The translations under genes were made by a program, and so were the position numbers. Positions 1-9,851 of a DNA stretch of 64,000 nt are shown piece by piece. The stretch is from contig LLEY01000138.1 in the NCBI GenBank assembly GCA_001414485.1, forward strand, positions 62,001 through 126,000, read 5' to 3'. This stretch comes from Calycina herbarum. Its lineage: Eukaryota > Ascomycota > Leotiomycetes > Helotiales > Pezizellaceae. Numbering within the stretch: the first letter of the stretch is position 1; every line of letters starts with the position of its first letter. The notes under the pieces are model-generated. The model made no database searches. It was not told the origin of the DNA and worked only from the letters and a program-made list of their open reading frames with translations.

Positions 1-445
1 TTATTCAAATGTAAAACGATTGATCGAGGGAGATAATTCCGACTTTTTTTCCCGTCCCGGTAGAGCTTCGTCCCCTGGATATCACTAACTGAGGCTTCTG
101 GGGTGGGTTTTAGAAAGTTATAACAGCGGTTATAACAACAAGATTCTAAAAATTGTGACATTTATAAGCATGCACAGGCTTTCGTTGAAGCTAGGAAAGT
201 GAGTGGCGAGTGCCGGGTGGAGAATGATAAGACTTTGGAGAAAGGAAAAAGTTTAGATGGTAAGCGTCACCTGAGTAGTACCTACTAAAGAGGTGGAGAG
301 GGGGGTTTAGCAGGGCACGAGGATATTTGCCTTTGATTGGAGGTTGAGATCTAGAAATCCGTAGCTCCTACAGTATTCATTGCCAGTGACTAATGTACAC
401 TCACTTCTCATTTCCTCCCTTGCTTGATCTTGCCGCTTTCCTCGA
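1..445. other. Intergenic, 3' side of the first small gene
   Basis: I see no coding region here. The only local structure is the palindromic octamer GTTATAAC occurring twice 15 bp apart near 116-138. The stretch probably contains the 3' untranslated region of the minus-strand gene that ends at 446. Confidence 0.4.
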
Positions 446-1009
446 TCAGAAACTCGACTCGTCCCCCAATCCCAGACTGGCTAAAACGCCAGACCCCAAG
501 ACAGGGTTTGGTTCTGGCCAATAAACCTCAACATCCAACACAAGAGTTCTGCCATAATAGGTACATGGACCTATAGTACAAGCACAGCATTGAACATTGT
601 CACCAGCCTTGAATCCTTCTCTTTGCTCTCGCGCCTTCCAAGTCGATTTATCAATCTCGGCAAAATCTCCCTCATCATCACGACCAAAGTAACTCTTCAT
701 TGTAGGCTCTGGCTTGAAACCCCTAGGACACTCAATCTCTCTGCAGGTGACTTGGACATATGTATCGTATGTTTGTTCTACCCAGTTCTCTGCATCACTG
801 TCTGGCCTATCATCGAGTTCACTGCGTGGAGTCACTTGTCGTCTTTGGCTCTTGTTGAGAAACTCTTGGAGGTGTTTGCAAGTTGTCGCGTTGTTGGAAC
901 TTTCGGGATCGTGATGGTTTTGGCAATGGCTGCTTTCGTGGTGTGTGATGATTTGTTGCAGATGGTTTGAACAGCACCACCAGTTGATATAGTGGTAATT
1001 TCCTAGCAT
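446..1009 (-). CDS. Small Cys-Cys-motif protein, family member 1 (unknown function)
   Basis: I do not recognise this protein from a named family. Read from the ATG at 1009 it has 187 residues. The frame stays open upstream to about 1156 without another ATG, so a 5' exon is possible. Visible parts are NWWCC at residues 9-13, a helix-like stretch (KHLQEFL), a beta-like strand VQVTCRE, an acidic segment followed by AEIDKSTWKAREQREGF, a Cys-rich patch (CCACTIGPC) and a final strand VLDVEVYWPEP. The same order of parts recurs in the neighbouring genes at 2915, 5665, 6917 and 7955, so I infer a tandem paralogue cluster. No signal peptide or membrane segment is evident from the ATG chosen. Function unknown. 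Confidence 0.55.
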   Translation of the reverse strand: MLGNYHYINWWCCSNHLQQIITHHESSHCQNHHDPESSNNATTCKHLQEFLNKSQRRQVTPRSELDDRPDSDAENWVEQTYDTYVQVTCREIECPRGFKPEPTMKSYFGRDDEGDFAEIDKSTWKAREQREGFKAGDNVQCCACTIGPCTYYGRTLVLDVEVYWPEPNPVLGSGVLASLGLGDESSF

Positions 1010-1965
1010 TTTTCTGGTGTTGGGGACTTTTGACAAGACGCAATTGAGAAGATATGAATATTTTCGATTTTCAACTTCCGGCAAAGGTGCTTGGAGGTTG
1101 ACTCTGGTCAAGACTTGAGCATTGATGCCTAGGTCGAGGGAGGTTGAGAGCGTCAAGAGTCTGAGGTCGCGAGGTTGTCCTTCCTGCCTGACTGACCTGT
1201 TTGGTTGAAGTGGTTCCTTCCCTTACTTGACCTCAGCTTGACCCGACCTTAGCGCGACACCGCAAGACGAGGTTGCTCCTTCCTTCTCTCGCTTGGGAAG
1301 AGTGACTCGATAGGTAACGCCCCACCTGGAAGCACGGGCCCCGACCTCCAGAGTATAACCCCCCCCCAATGGATATATACGCTTTATCGTCTTCGAAATC
1401 TGATCACGGGGGGTGAGAGTCTTCCCTAGTTGTTTCCGCTCCCGTTCTTTGACATAGATAACACCTTTACGCACCAGTTTTGAATGGGAGTCTGTTTCTT
1501 CCTGACTCTCATTCCCAAATCCTTTCTAAGCCTCAAGCTCTTTGCATGGCTAACTTGCTGGCATCCAAGCTAAGTAGCCGTTATTCATTAGGCACGCCTT
1601 GCTCGTTGGAAGCTGCTCTTCGGGAATCTTGCCAAGATATAGCAATCATTTCACGAGCAACATGTCAACACCCTCCAGACAGGCTTGCAGCGTAGCCTTA
1701 CGTACATCGAGGTCACCCGCTCCTTGTATTTCCGTCTCAACTCGACTATTCGCAAGTCGAGACCAGATTGAGGCAAGAGACGAAGGCACACGGGGTCGCT
1801 GCATCCCTCTCCTCAAGACTGCGACGAGCGACAAAGGCACAACCCCGGTCCACACCTAGACCCACAATTCCCCCCACCAACCACCATACGTTCAAGTACA
1901 CAAATAACACTTATGGCTTCCATCAATTAACAGGTTTCTAGTCCGGCTGGCCCAAGGGTCAGAGG

Positions 1966-2055
1966 AGTCAACTCTAGGAGTGCGGAAACTTGGATCTAGG
2001 TCTACCAGGCATGGTAGAAACAGCTGGTCAACAGCCCGGGTCAGATTGATATCAC
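1966..2055. repeat. Degenerate direct repeat, copy 1
   Basis: Shares the blocks GTCAACTCTAGGAGTGC, GGATCTAGGTCT and, further along, GGTAGA, CAGCTG and ATTGAT in the same order with the copy at about 2275-2365. Both copies are also preceded at some distance by GGTTTCTA. The spacing differs by only a few bases, so this looks like an old duplicated or dispersed repeat rather than chance. Identity unknown. Confidence 0.6.
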
Positions 2056-2274
2056 CATGGATGCGGTGCTTAAAAATTAAATGTTCAGTTCGTCTGGTTT
2101 ATGTACTTAGCCGCCCTTCGGGGTGTGGAATTTTTGCTATTTTTTTCTAGACTTCCCCTACTTTTTTGGGGCTGACGCGCTTGGATATCAACAAGTCCAT
2201 TTCCGCCCACCCCAATTCTTTTTTGGGTTTCTAAATCACTGCACGCGTCGCGAACTCGTCTCATTGACTAGAGA

Positions 2275-2365
2275 AGTCAACTCTAGGAGTGCTCGCAAAC
2301 TCGGATCTAGGTCTGCCTTGGCGAGGTAGAGGTCAGCTGTGGGAGCCTGGACCAAATTGATGTCG
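2275..2365. repeat. Degenerate direct repeat, copy 2
   Basis: Second copy of the repeat seen at 1966-2055, same orientation, about 310 bp downstream. The best-conserved part is its first 40 bases; similarity fades towards the 3' side. Confidence 0.6.
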
Positions 2366-2914
2366 CGTTGGACCTGCGGACAGAAGAATAGTTCAACTTA
2401 GCTAGTCTGGTGTTCAAACCATGGGGGACTCCTTGCCCCAGAGTGACTTTTACTGTCTGTCTCGCGGTGGATCTTTCTTTTTGTGTCTGTGTGTGAGAAG
2501 TTGGGAGGAGGTCTTTGGCGTAATATCGCGTAACGCTTGTAGGAAAATATAGAAACTCCAAGAGTTCATCTTTGGGTCGGTTCTAATATTTGCTTTTGAA
2601 AGCGATGTAGTACAGAACTTTTATTGAGAACAAGTAGTGAATGCACCTCCAATTGTAACCGCCCGAGTTCGAGTTTTGATTCCGTAGGTAGGCTTCATTG
2701 CTCCTTTAAAACGACATCCACTTGACACCTCATTCAAAAGAGATTGAATTGCCATCTCTCCTGACCGGTACCTATCACTTTGGGAAATCGAAATAGCATT
2801 ATAGCGCCTTTTAGAGGTGAGATTATTGCTTGATTGACAAACCAAACTAAGTACTGGACATCATCTCTCTTTCTCCCCTCCTCACTTAACGCGCCTCTAC
2901 TCAAACATATCCAC

Positions 2915-3415
2915 TTATCTAGACTCGTCATTTTGCTCGTCTTCGTCAATCGCCCAGATAGCTTCAACATGTACCCTCCTACGTTGGTGCTGGAGCGGAC
3001 ACATGTCGAAACTCAAAACAGAACTCCAAACCTCATCATCATCTTCGAATCCAACTGTCTTATTCCGATCCTTCCACGCCTCTTCGTCTATTTCGTAGTA
3101 TAGTTCAGTCGTTCCATCCTCATTTGTTCCATCCTCCTTTATCTCATTCTCAGCTGTGCCAACTGCAGCGAAAAATCTGCTCTTCGGGCGTTCGGGGTGG
3201 GAAGGGACTTCTCGCACGGTGACTCGGATGAAGACTGTATATGCCTTTTTTTCTTGGGTATCCGGGAAATAGAAAACAGGATTTTTCCGGGATGCCATCA
3301 AAAAATCTAGGAGTGTGTCGTTTGTTATTGAGTTGTTGGTGGCTTGGCAGACTTCGTTTACATAGTGTCTGATGGCTAGGTTGAGGTGGACTGGGCAGCA
3401 CCACCACTTCGGCAT
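2915..3415 (-). CDS. Small Cys-Cys-motif protein, family member 2 (unknown function)
   Basis: A 166-residue frame with a true ATG at 3415 and TAA at 2915. It begins MPKWWCC, so the Cys-Cys motif sits at residues 6-7, close to the N terminus as in the first family gene. It continues with a helix-rich segment (HLNLAIRHYVNEVC, then LLDFLMA), a beta-like strand FIRVTVREVPSHP, an acidic loop, YYEIDEEAWKDRNKTVGFE and a final strand VHVEAIW before an acidic tail. The RE after the first strand, the ID-x-x-x-W-K-x-R segment and the closing V-x-x-x-W strand line up with the gene at 446-1009. A short 5' exon cannot be excluded. Function unknown. Confidence 0.6.
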   Translation of the reverse strand: MPKWWCCPVHLNLAIRHYVNEVCQATNNSITNDTLLDFLMASRKNPVFYFPDTQEKKAYTVFIRVTVREVPSHPERPKSRFFAAVGTAENEIKEDGTNEDGTTELYYEIDEEAWKDRNKTVGFEDDDEVWSSVLSFDMCPLQHQRRRVHVEAIWAIDEDEQNDESR

Positions 3416-5664
3416 TTCGTTGAGGGTGTCTTGGAAGTCGGAGGGAATGTTGACTTATCAGTTGTTGGGGGCGGTGACGCATAAACGGAGGGGAAAAGGA
3501 TACGTGCAGATGTCAGGAAGCACTTATATTTAAACAAGGGTTGCTAGCAAATAAAACAGCCGGGTCATGCCTTAGTTTCTAGTTACGATTCACTGGGTAA
3601 TTTTGTAAAACTGCCTCTTTAGGCTTGTTTGGCAAAAAAATTGAAAAGGTTTATTTTGATATTAGGATAATCGATAATACATTTTTTCAGTGAAATGTCC
3701 TCATCATATGATAGGGACCATGCCAGGAAGTACCTTAAAGCAAACATAATACTATAATAGGTTCTACGAAAAAGAGTTCAAGTAGCAAATCACAAATTTG
3801 GTAGCACTGTGCTTCAAATTTGCGCTAGCGTTATTTTGTTCCCAATGAAATGAGTGAATGTGAACCTAAGCTAAGTATCGACACTCGCTTAATCGTGAGG
3901 GGTAAAAAGTGGCAGTACATAGGCACCCCTACAGCACTGGAAACAAAGATTTCTCAACAAAGAACAGTTGCAAAAATATGAAAAGAGGCTAATTTACCAT
4001 ACTACAGCTTCAAGGTTAGTTTTATTTCGCTTGCATTGAGCTGTTCACGTTGGGACACAGTTAATTACTGCTACATGCTGGGGGGCAGTGGGAGGGTGAG
4101 GGGTGGTCAAATCGCCCTTTTCGGTTCACCGCTCTTGCGAAGGCTCTTGCGAAGAGAACTTGGAAGAGCGACACCCTGTACTTCTACAACAAAGTATAAC
4201 TCAACACAACAAAGTCGGAAAAATATATAAAAAATACGGATGACAGCAGAAGGAACTGCTTATTCATTCTATCCCAGCGACTCATTATGCCAATGCGTTG
4301 TCGTTGAGATATCTAGCTGCGGAGTCGGTGGCCTTGTCTCCTCCAGCAGCCGCCGTATTTTGCGATGTGCAACAAAAGAAGCGGAATGTCCGAAAGCGGA
4401 TTAGCGCTAGACGCTAGTAAGGGACTAGACAGGGAGCAGGGGTGAGTTAGCTTATTGCCTTCGCTATGGAACGACTTTGAGTTTGGTCGGTAGACATGTC
4501 AAAATGGAAGGCATGACAAGAAAAGGAGCGAACTGATGGGATCGATGGTCGAAGCGAGAAACAAGTCGAGGGTTGAGGAAGGACCTACTTTATTAGAAGA
4601 GGGCCGAGGGTAGACTCAAGCCAGATCGTCATCAGGTCAAATGTACACAAGAGAAGGTAGTAGACAAGTACAGTCGTAAAAATAGAACAAACGTATAAGC
4701 AGATGCGGAATATAGTCATTTGGTAGACCGTAGGTGGGTGGATAATTGGAACTTGTAAAATAGACATAATTACTGCCACTCAAAATTACCACCCCGAGGA
4801 GGGATAATGGGCGAGATCTAGAGAGGTGAGTGCAGAGCAAATTGGGATAAGCGTGAGTGCTGTAATAAATAGGTTTAACTTAGTTTTTAATATATACCCT
4901 TCAAATCAAAACCTTGAACTGTCCTTACTTCAACTTCATGATACATGGGGGGGCAGTTTCGCTCACCGATATGTTATAATGTCAAAACTACTGTTCCAAA
5001 ATTACCTTATTCACGAGTACGGGAAGCAAGATTGTAACACTGAACCAACGGATCCTCTTGTACCCTCATTGACCGATCTCCGAGCGGTTCTCATATTTCC
5101 CATACTTTCTCGAAAATCATTCAGTGCTGACCCCATTTCTCCCTTGCAAAAAGACGTGTTTCGGTTATGCTTATCACTGTGCTTGGGAATCTTTTGTATT
5201 TAGGCGCAGTCCAATATTGAAGAAGCCAAGACTGAGTTACATGTGTCAACTAGTAATAAGAAGGACACACATTACAGTACAAATAAGCCCTCTCATATGC
5301 TCATCATTGGCAACATTCTGGTGACGATATCACATCTACGGTCTACTCCATCAGCAAGCATCCAGTGTTGACTATTTCCTTCTTTAAGAAAACGTAGAAG
5401 CCCACCTCAAGGACTTTCTAGCAGAGAATGTTGTTTGTTAATTTCCCCTTGACCTTGATAGATTTTCCGTCCATTAAACTGGGTTTTTGGAGTTGTGCTA
5501 GAAATTATAATTTCATAAGTCACAACAAATATTTGGGGCGTATATTGCTTCAATCTTTCAACTTGAGAAGATGAAATTCTTGGTCTGCAGGTAATGTATC
5601 TGACAAAAAGAATGTGTTCCCCGGAAGGAAAGAACAAAATCTATCTAACGACGCCAAGTTCAAG
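3416..5664. other. Intergenic, no convincing gene
   Basis: About 2.2 kb with only short incoherent frames. A minus-strand frame at about 4285-4411 ends ...SAARYLNDNALA and has protein-like composition, but I could find no start exon with a normal donor, so I do not call it. The rest looks non-coding and moderately AT-rich. Confidence 0.4.
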
Positions 5665-6252
5665 TCATACTGGTAACCACCAATGTATCTTGACCCCAAT
5701 ATACTCATGATAACTCACCCTATTTTGGTCCGTGTGTTCACAAGGATCAAGCTTCATAGTACAGAACTGCTTCACGTACTTTGATTCTGGACAAGTCTCC
5801 CCAAAAATGCTGCCACTAGTGTTGCTATGCACCTCCTTTCGAGCGAAGTCATTCTGTTCTTGTTGGTCAAACTTGCTTTTTGGGATTTCGTACCAAAACC
5901 CATCTCCCTCCCCATCAAAATAATAGTTGAGGACAGTGTCAAAAGTCCCTTTTCTCTGGATCCTTTCAACCTCAATATGTGAACTCCATACTCGATTTCT
6001 CTGTTCGTTGTTCTGCTGATTCAATGGGATGAGGATCTCGGTCGAACTCGCGGTCTGGAGAAAGGATTTCAATTGCATGCAACTCCTTCTTCCGTGTTCA
6101 AGGATGTGGGAGTGCTGCCCTGCACGACCCACAATGAGTTTATTGAGGCCTCCTCGTGGTGCCCCTTTTCCAAAGCAGCAATTTTGCTCGTTAGGGTTCT
6201 GTGTCTTTTTGGAGGTTCGTAAATCGAGAGGGCAATTTAAGCTCAGGACCAA
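5665..6252 (-). CDS. Small Cys-Cys-motif protein, family member 3 (unknown function)
   Basis: An open frame of about 195 codons ending in TGA at 5665. The 5' limit is uncertain: there is no ATG before the Cys-Cys motif, so a short first exon lies upstream or the gene is 5'-truncated. It contains NEQNCC near residue 25, then LNKLI, a helix-like CMQLKSFLQ, the strand VWSSHIEVERIQRKG, FWYEIPKSKFDQQEQNDF, a Cys-containing stretch (CPESKYVKQFCTMKLDPC) and the final strand IGVKIHWWLPV. The order Cys-Cys, helix, strand, Y-E-I-x-x-x-x-F, Cys patch, final strand with W matches the two genes to the left. Function unknown. Confidence 0.5.
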   Translation of the reverse strand: MVLSLNCPLDLRTSKKTQNPNEQNCCFGKGAPRGGLNKLIVGRAGQHSHILEHGRRSCMQLKSFLQTASSTEILIPLNQQNNEQRNRVWSSHIEVERIQRKGTFDTVLNYYFDGEGDGFWYEIPKSKFDQQEQNDFARKEVHSNTSGSIFGETCPESKYVKQFCTMKLDPCEHTDQNRVSYHEYIGVKIHWWLPV

Positions 6253-6916
6253 TATCGAAGCAAGTTACAAGAACGTTCGGAGTCTCAATGGTTTAGAATC
6301 TTGATAGATTTCAGAAGATGTTCTGGAAAAAACCAGATGAAATGAGGCTGTTTCTTTTGTACGATAGAAGTTCCGTAGCAAACGAAAGCACTGGCTCATT
6401 CTAAATTGTTCTTGAGTCACATAAACTATGTGGCAAAGGTTTCACAAACAATACTTTGCTAGAAATCAAGCAAAAGCTGCAAACAATGGTGGTGCCTCGT
6501 GACTTTGGATGTGTCGCTAGAGAATCGGGGAATCTCGCTTAAGTTCGAAGGCCAAATAGCAATTACTGAGAAGCCAGCATAAAGGAGAAATGAACTGGCG
6601 CACTGACCAGCTACGTGTATCAGTACAAGTCCTACATCTACCAAAATCTAAAAGTGAAAATGAAGAAAGCATTATTCTTAAAAGAAGACCCCCGTGGAGA
6701 GGTCTAACAGTTTACTTTTCTCCATATGGACAATTAGAATTGAGTTGAAGAAGCAGAATGGGATCTTTGGGATGGGGTTACGGCATTCGAAATCCGCCAA
6801 GATGATGGTTTGATATTTGATATTTGCACACAAAACCAAGTGATTAGCCCCATGATGATCGATCAACCATCATGCACCCAGCAGAAAACACCCACCACAA
6901 GTGACCTTGCTAGTCA
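6253..6916. other. Intergenic, no gene seen
   Basis: Only short open frames without recognisable character. It should contain the upstream region or a missing first exon of the minus-strand gene ending at 5665. Confidence 0.4.
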
Positions 6917-7590
6917 TCAAGAGCATAGATGCCAAACCTCAATCTGGATACTCTCAGGGTGACACTCCCACACTTCAGGGGGATCCAGCTTCTCAACTTT
7001 GACTCCGACTGTGCTCTCCCCCTCTCGATTCCACATCAAAGTACCCACCTCCTTGATTGCATGCCACGGTTCACGCTCAGTCTCAAATGCGATGCAAGCG
7101 TAGTAATCTTTCTTATCCACTGTATCCCCCTCTCGCGGCATCTGTCTCGTCACTCAAGTCACAGCATTGAATTCCGACAACTTCCCAACGATCCTGTTAT
7201 GCATAGCAGCATGGAGGAAGTTTCGACATGATACATGTCCCACCGGGGGCGGTATTTTCGGTCGGCTTTCTTCTATCTTCCTGCATTTATTTTACTCCGT
7301 TTGTATTCCTAATTCACGAAAAGGTGATCATGGGGAAGACATGTGGGCTTGGGTCTCCTTCCAATTTCTCCTGCTAGCTTTTGAATCTCTGCTTGGGATT
7401 CTGAGCCTGTGAGTTCTCTCCAGAGTTTATACCAGAGTTTTGGTGTCATCTTCGACAAACCAGGGATACAATATTGAGTGTAGGCAGCTTCGAGAAGGTC
7501 GGTACAGCATGACCATTTGGTTCTGGTGATTTTACCCCAGGAATTTGGTGGACGTTTGTATCCGAATAGTTCTACGCGGGAGTTTTGCAT
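6917..7590 (-). CDS. Small Cys-Cys-motif protein, family member 4, in two parts
   Basis: Two minus-strand frames together make one family member. The upstream part (7590 to about 7316) starts with a true ATG, carries KWSCC at residues 25-29 and a helix-rich segment. The downstream part (about 7153 to 6917) has VTRQMPREG, a central Trp-containing segment and the closing strand IQIEVWHLCS. About 150-165 bp separate them. An intron is possible (donor GTGAAT near 7317, acceptor near 7155), but the splice sites are weak and a frameshift or decayed copy is equally possible. The split falls exactly between the helix region and the first strand of the other members. Function unknown. Confidence 0.4.
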
Positions 7591-7954
7591 TTTGGTGGTT
7601 GTTGGGTTACCGTGTTGTCGGCTTGTTAGGCTGTTGGTTGAAGGGTTGGCTGGGGGACTTGAGTACTGGTCTTATAGGAGAATGGTGTTTATCTGGAAAC
7701 CAGGGCTAGTCTTTTCTAGATTGAAGCCCAGGTGGAAGGACATGGCGAGAGAATGTTCGTCTCGACAACCATATCCATGATAATTCTGTCCTTAAAGAGA
7801 ATAGTAAAAGGAGATAAAGAAAACGGAATATGAGATGTGTATAGAATTGCCAAAAGATTCTTCAATTTGAGTGAGCAGAATGACCTCTAAGTATGCAAGC
7901 TAGAAGTTACCAGGTTCCAAAGCCCAAAAGGAGTGAGGAGCTCAACAAGGTTCT
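7591..7954. other. Intergenic, no gene seen
   Basis: Short spacer between two divergent paralogues on the same strand; upstream region of the 6917-7590 gene. No further structure recognised. Confidence 0.4.
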
Positions 7955-8413
7955 CTAGCGACTCCCAACATATACCGTTACATAAATGTCGAGTGGGTGG
8001 TCCACCTCTTGGCAATTCCCCAAACGCACAATTGAAGCTTCAAGAATCCCGCCTGACAATGGCCACTGATCTCGCTCAGATTCGGTAAGTTTGAACCAAG
8101 GGTCATCAGATCGAACCGAGGCTGTGGAGCCATAATAGTAGTTCTCCCATCTCTTCCCATCGGACACTGGAGTGCGCGAGACAGTGGTGACCTGAACAAT
8201 TGCTTTAATGTCGCCAAGTTCTGGTTTGCCCCCTTCGATGATGCCATTTTTAATCGATTCATGAAGGAACATTTCGTAGGCACAAGGAAACGATGATAGG
8301 GAGAATGAAATCTCAAAAAATGGTGCTATAAGGCAATTTATGCAGCATCCCCATTCAAGTGAGGCGATCCTGCCCATTTCATGAAAGTGATAGTTCAGTT
8401 CGTAGTATCTCAT
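7955..8413 (-). CDS. Small Cys-Cys-motif protein, family member 5 (unknown function)
   Basis: A 152-residue frame from the ATG at 8413 to TAG at 7955. The motif EWGCC is at residues 20-24. A hydrophobic helix-like stretch follows, then AYEMFLHESI, the strand AIVQVTTVSRTP, a Trp-containing middle (WFKLTESERDQWPLSGG) and the closing strand LDIYVTVYVGSR. This is the same succession of parts as the paralogues at 446, 2915 and 5665, with little residue identity. The gene is divergent from the plus-strand gene starting at 8943, so about 530 bp may serve as a shared upstream region. Function unknown. Confidence 0.5.
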   Translation of the reverse strand: MRYYELNYHFHEMGRIASLEWGCCINCLIAPFFEISFSLSSFPCAYEMFLHESIKNGIIEGGKPELGDIKAIVQVTTVSRTPVSDGKRWENYYYGSTASVRSDDPWFKLTESERDQWPLSGGILEASIVRLGNCQEVDHPLDIYVTVYVGSR

Positions 8414-8942
8414 TGGGGCGGGAAGCACTCAGCGTTTTTTCCTGATGGGGTTTTGGGAATTCTGTTGTTGGGGAGGACGAAGAGAGTTTGTAACTGTTGA
8501 GTTCTCCTAATTTCGATACTGGGCAACTCTGCTGTATTTGAGCGTCAAGATAAGTTTCTAATTGTTTCTTTTAGGTTGGAAGAAAATATTAGTTGATGCA
8601 GGAACCTTCCATGCCATGCTAGAACAGAAACCGCAATTTGTGCGACTTGGTGCGGGTACTGGAGAGAGTCAAAACAAAATGTCGTACTTTTCAAAAAGTG
8701 ACTTTTCCGCCATGCAAGAAACGAAGCTGAAATTTACCTCCCATTTTCATTCTTGAGAGAAAGGTTGAGATGCGATATCGGCTCTAGCTTGTGATTCACA
8801 GCCACTTGTGGACACTTTTGTGTATTGTGATTGTAACAACGAGTCCAATACTCGAGTGTGAATCCTTGGTTTGTTGTTTGCACAGCCTACCGGGAGGGAA
8901 TAATCCACTGAAGCAAGGTTGAGTGGCTATTTGAGGTGCCTC
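8414..8942. other. Intergenic between divergent genes
   Basis: Separates the minus-strand gene starting at 8413 from the plus-strand gene starting at 8943. Likely a bidirectional upstream region. No specific promoter element could be assigned. Confidence 0.4.
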
Positions 8943-9851
8943 ATGCAGTCTCATCCTCGTTCTTTCTCTTTGACCAAACAAATGCACTTGATCAAAGGTG
9001 AAACTTCAGCACAGAATCCTCAAATTCACCATAAGAACATCCCTCAAATCCCATTGTTCATGATGTTGGCCACAAGACCAATCTTCTGTTGCTCCAAAGC
9101 AGTCCCAAGTCACACATCCCAAAACAACAAGCCCCACAACGATCCCAACCGCGCCATCCATGATGCAATCTTCCGATCATTCCTCGGTTTCGCAGCTCGA
9201 CGAGGACGTGGGCTAGACCTCACGTCTTTTGTCAATGGGACAGACCACGAAGTTGAGAAAAAGGAACTCCCAGACACGACTCCATCCACTGAGCCATGGG
9301 TCCCAGCACCTGTCCTCACCCCCGAAACACTTGCCAACAACCCACTCACTTCGCAAACACCATATGCAATTCATTTGACCTCCCGCGAAGACTTCGGACC
9401 AGTACGCTCGCACCGCTACTTCGTTTGTCCAGACGACTTGGAGAATGACTGGGTTGAGATGACTTTGATTCATTGGTTTGCGGAGGGATATCCCTTTCGT
9501 ATGACTTCGGAGAAATGGGATGTTAAATGTGAGGAGGATGGAAAGTTCTTTCGGATGACTTTGAGACCCAACCTCAACTTGAGATGGAGACAGGTTGTTG
9601 CAGTGAAGGAGCCTGAGGTGGAGGATGTGGAGGGTGAGCATGGTGAGGATGTTGACGATGATATGGAGATATTGGATGAATTGGAGGATATGGATGATAT
9701 GAGCAGCAGGTGAGTGTTCTTCGATTTCCCCCTCCCCTCTTTTCTCAGTTACTTGCTCGTCCCCCTCAAACGTACTACAGGAAATTGCAATACTGACTCC
9801 AAGATCTTCCACAGTGATGGAGAGGATGAAAGAGAGAGTTTGGATGTTTGA
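8943..9851 (+). CDS. Acidic-tailed protein with N-terminal Cys-Cys, possible family member 6
   Basis: Two exons: 8943-9709 and 9815-9851, with the intron GTGAGT...ACAG at 9710-9814. Splicing extends the acidic Ser-rich tail (…DDMSSSDGEDERESLDV) and gives 267 residues from the first ATG. An ATG at 9060 would give 228. The protein has IFCC at residues 47-50, a helix-like NRAIHDAIFRSFLGF, a Pro-rich linker, the strand YAIHLTSREDFGP, a Trp-rich middle (WVEMTLIHWF), FRMTSEKWDVK and FRMTLRPNLNLRW, then a long acidic tail. The N-terminal Cys-Cys, the strand followed by RE and the late Trp strand resemble the five minus-strand neighbours, but this is the most divergent copy. Function unknown; nuclear or chaperone-like acidic tail is only a guess. 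Confidence 0.5.

Larger units (their letters stand above)
1010..2914. other. Intergenic, no convincing gene
   Basis: Several short open frames overlap here but none has coherent protein character, a family motif or credible splice sites. The segment contains a degenerate direct repeat (around 1966 and 2275). It may also hold the promoter or 5' exon of the gene at 446-1009. Confidence 0.4.

Noticed and set aside
1223..1474. 83-codon minus-strand frame with Gly-rich segment
   Set aside because: No motif, no homology recognised and low-complexity surroundings; not called.
4285..4411. Minus-strand frame ending SAARYLNDNALA, possibly the last exon of a small gene
   Set aside because: Composition looks protein-like, and an upstream ATG (MSTDQTQ) exists near 4497, but no acceptable GT donor joins them; unsupported.
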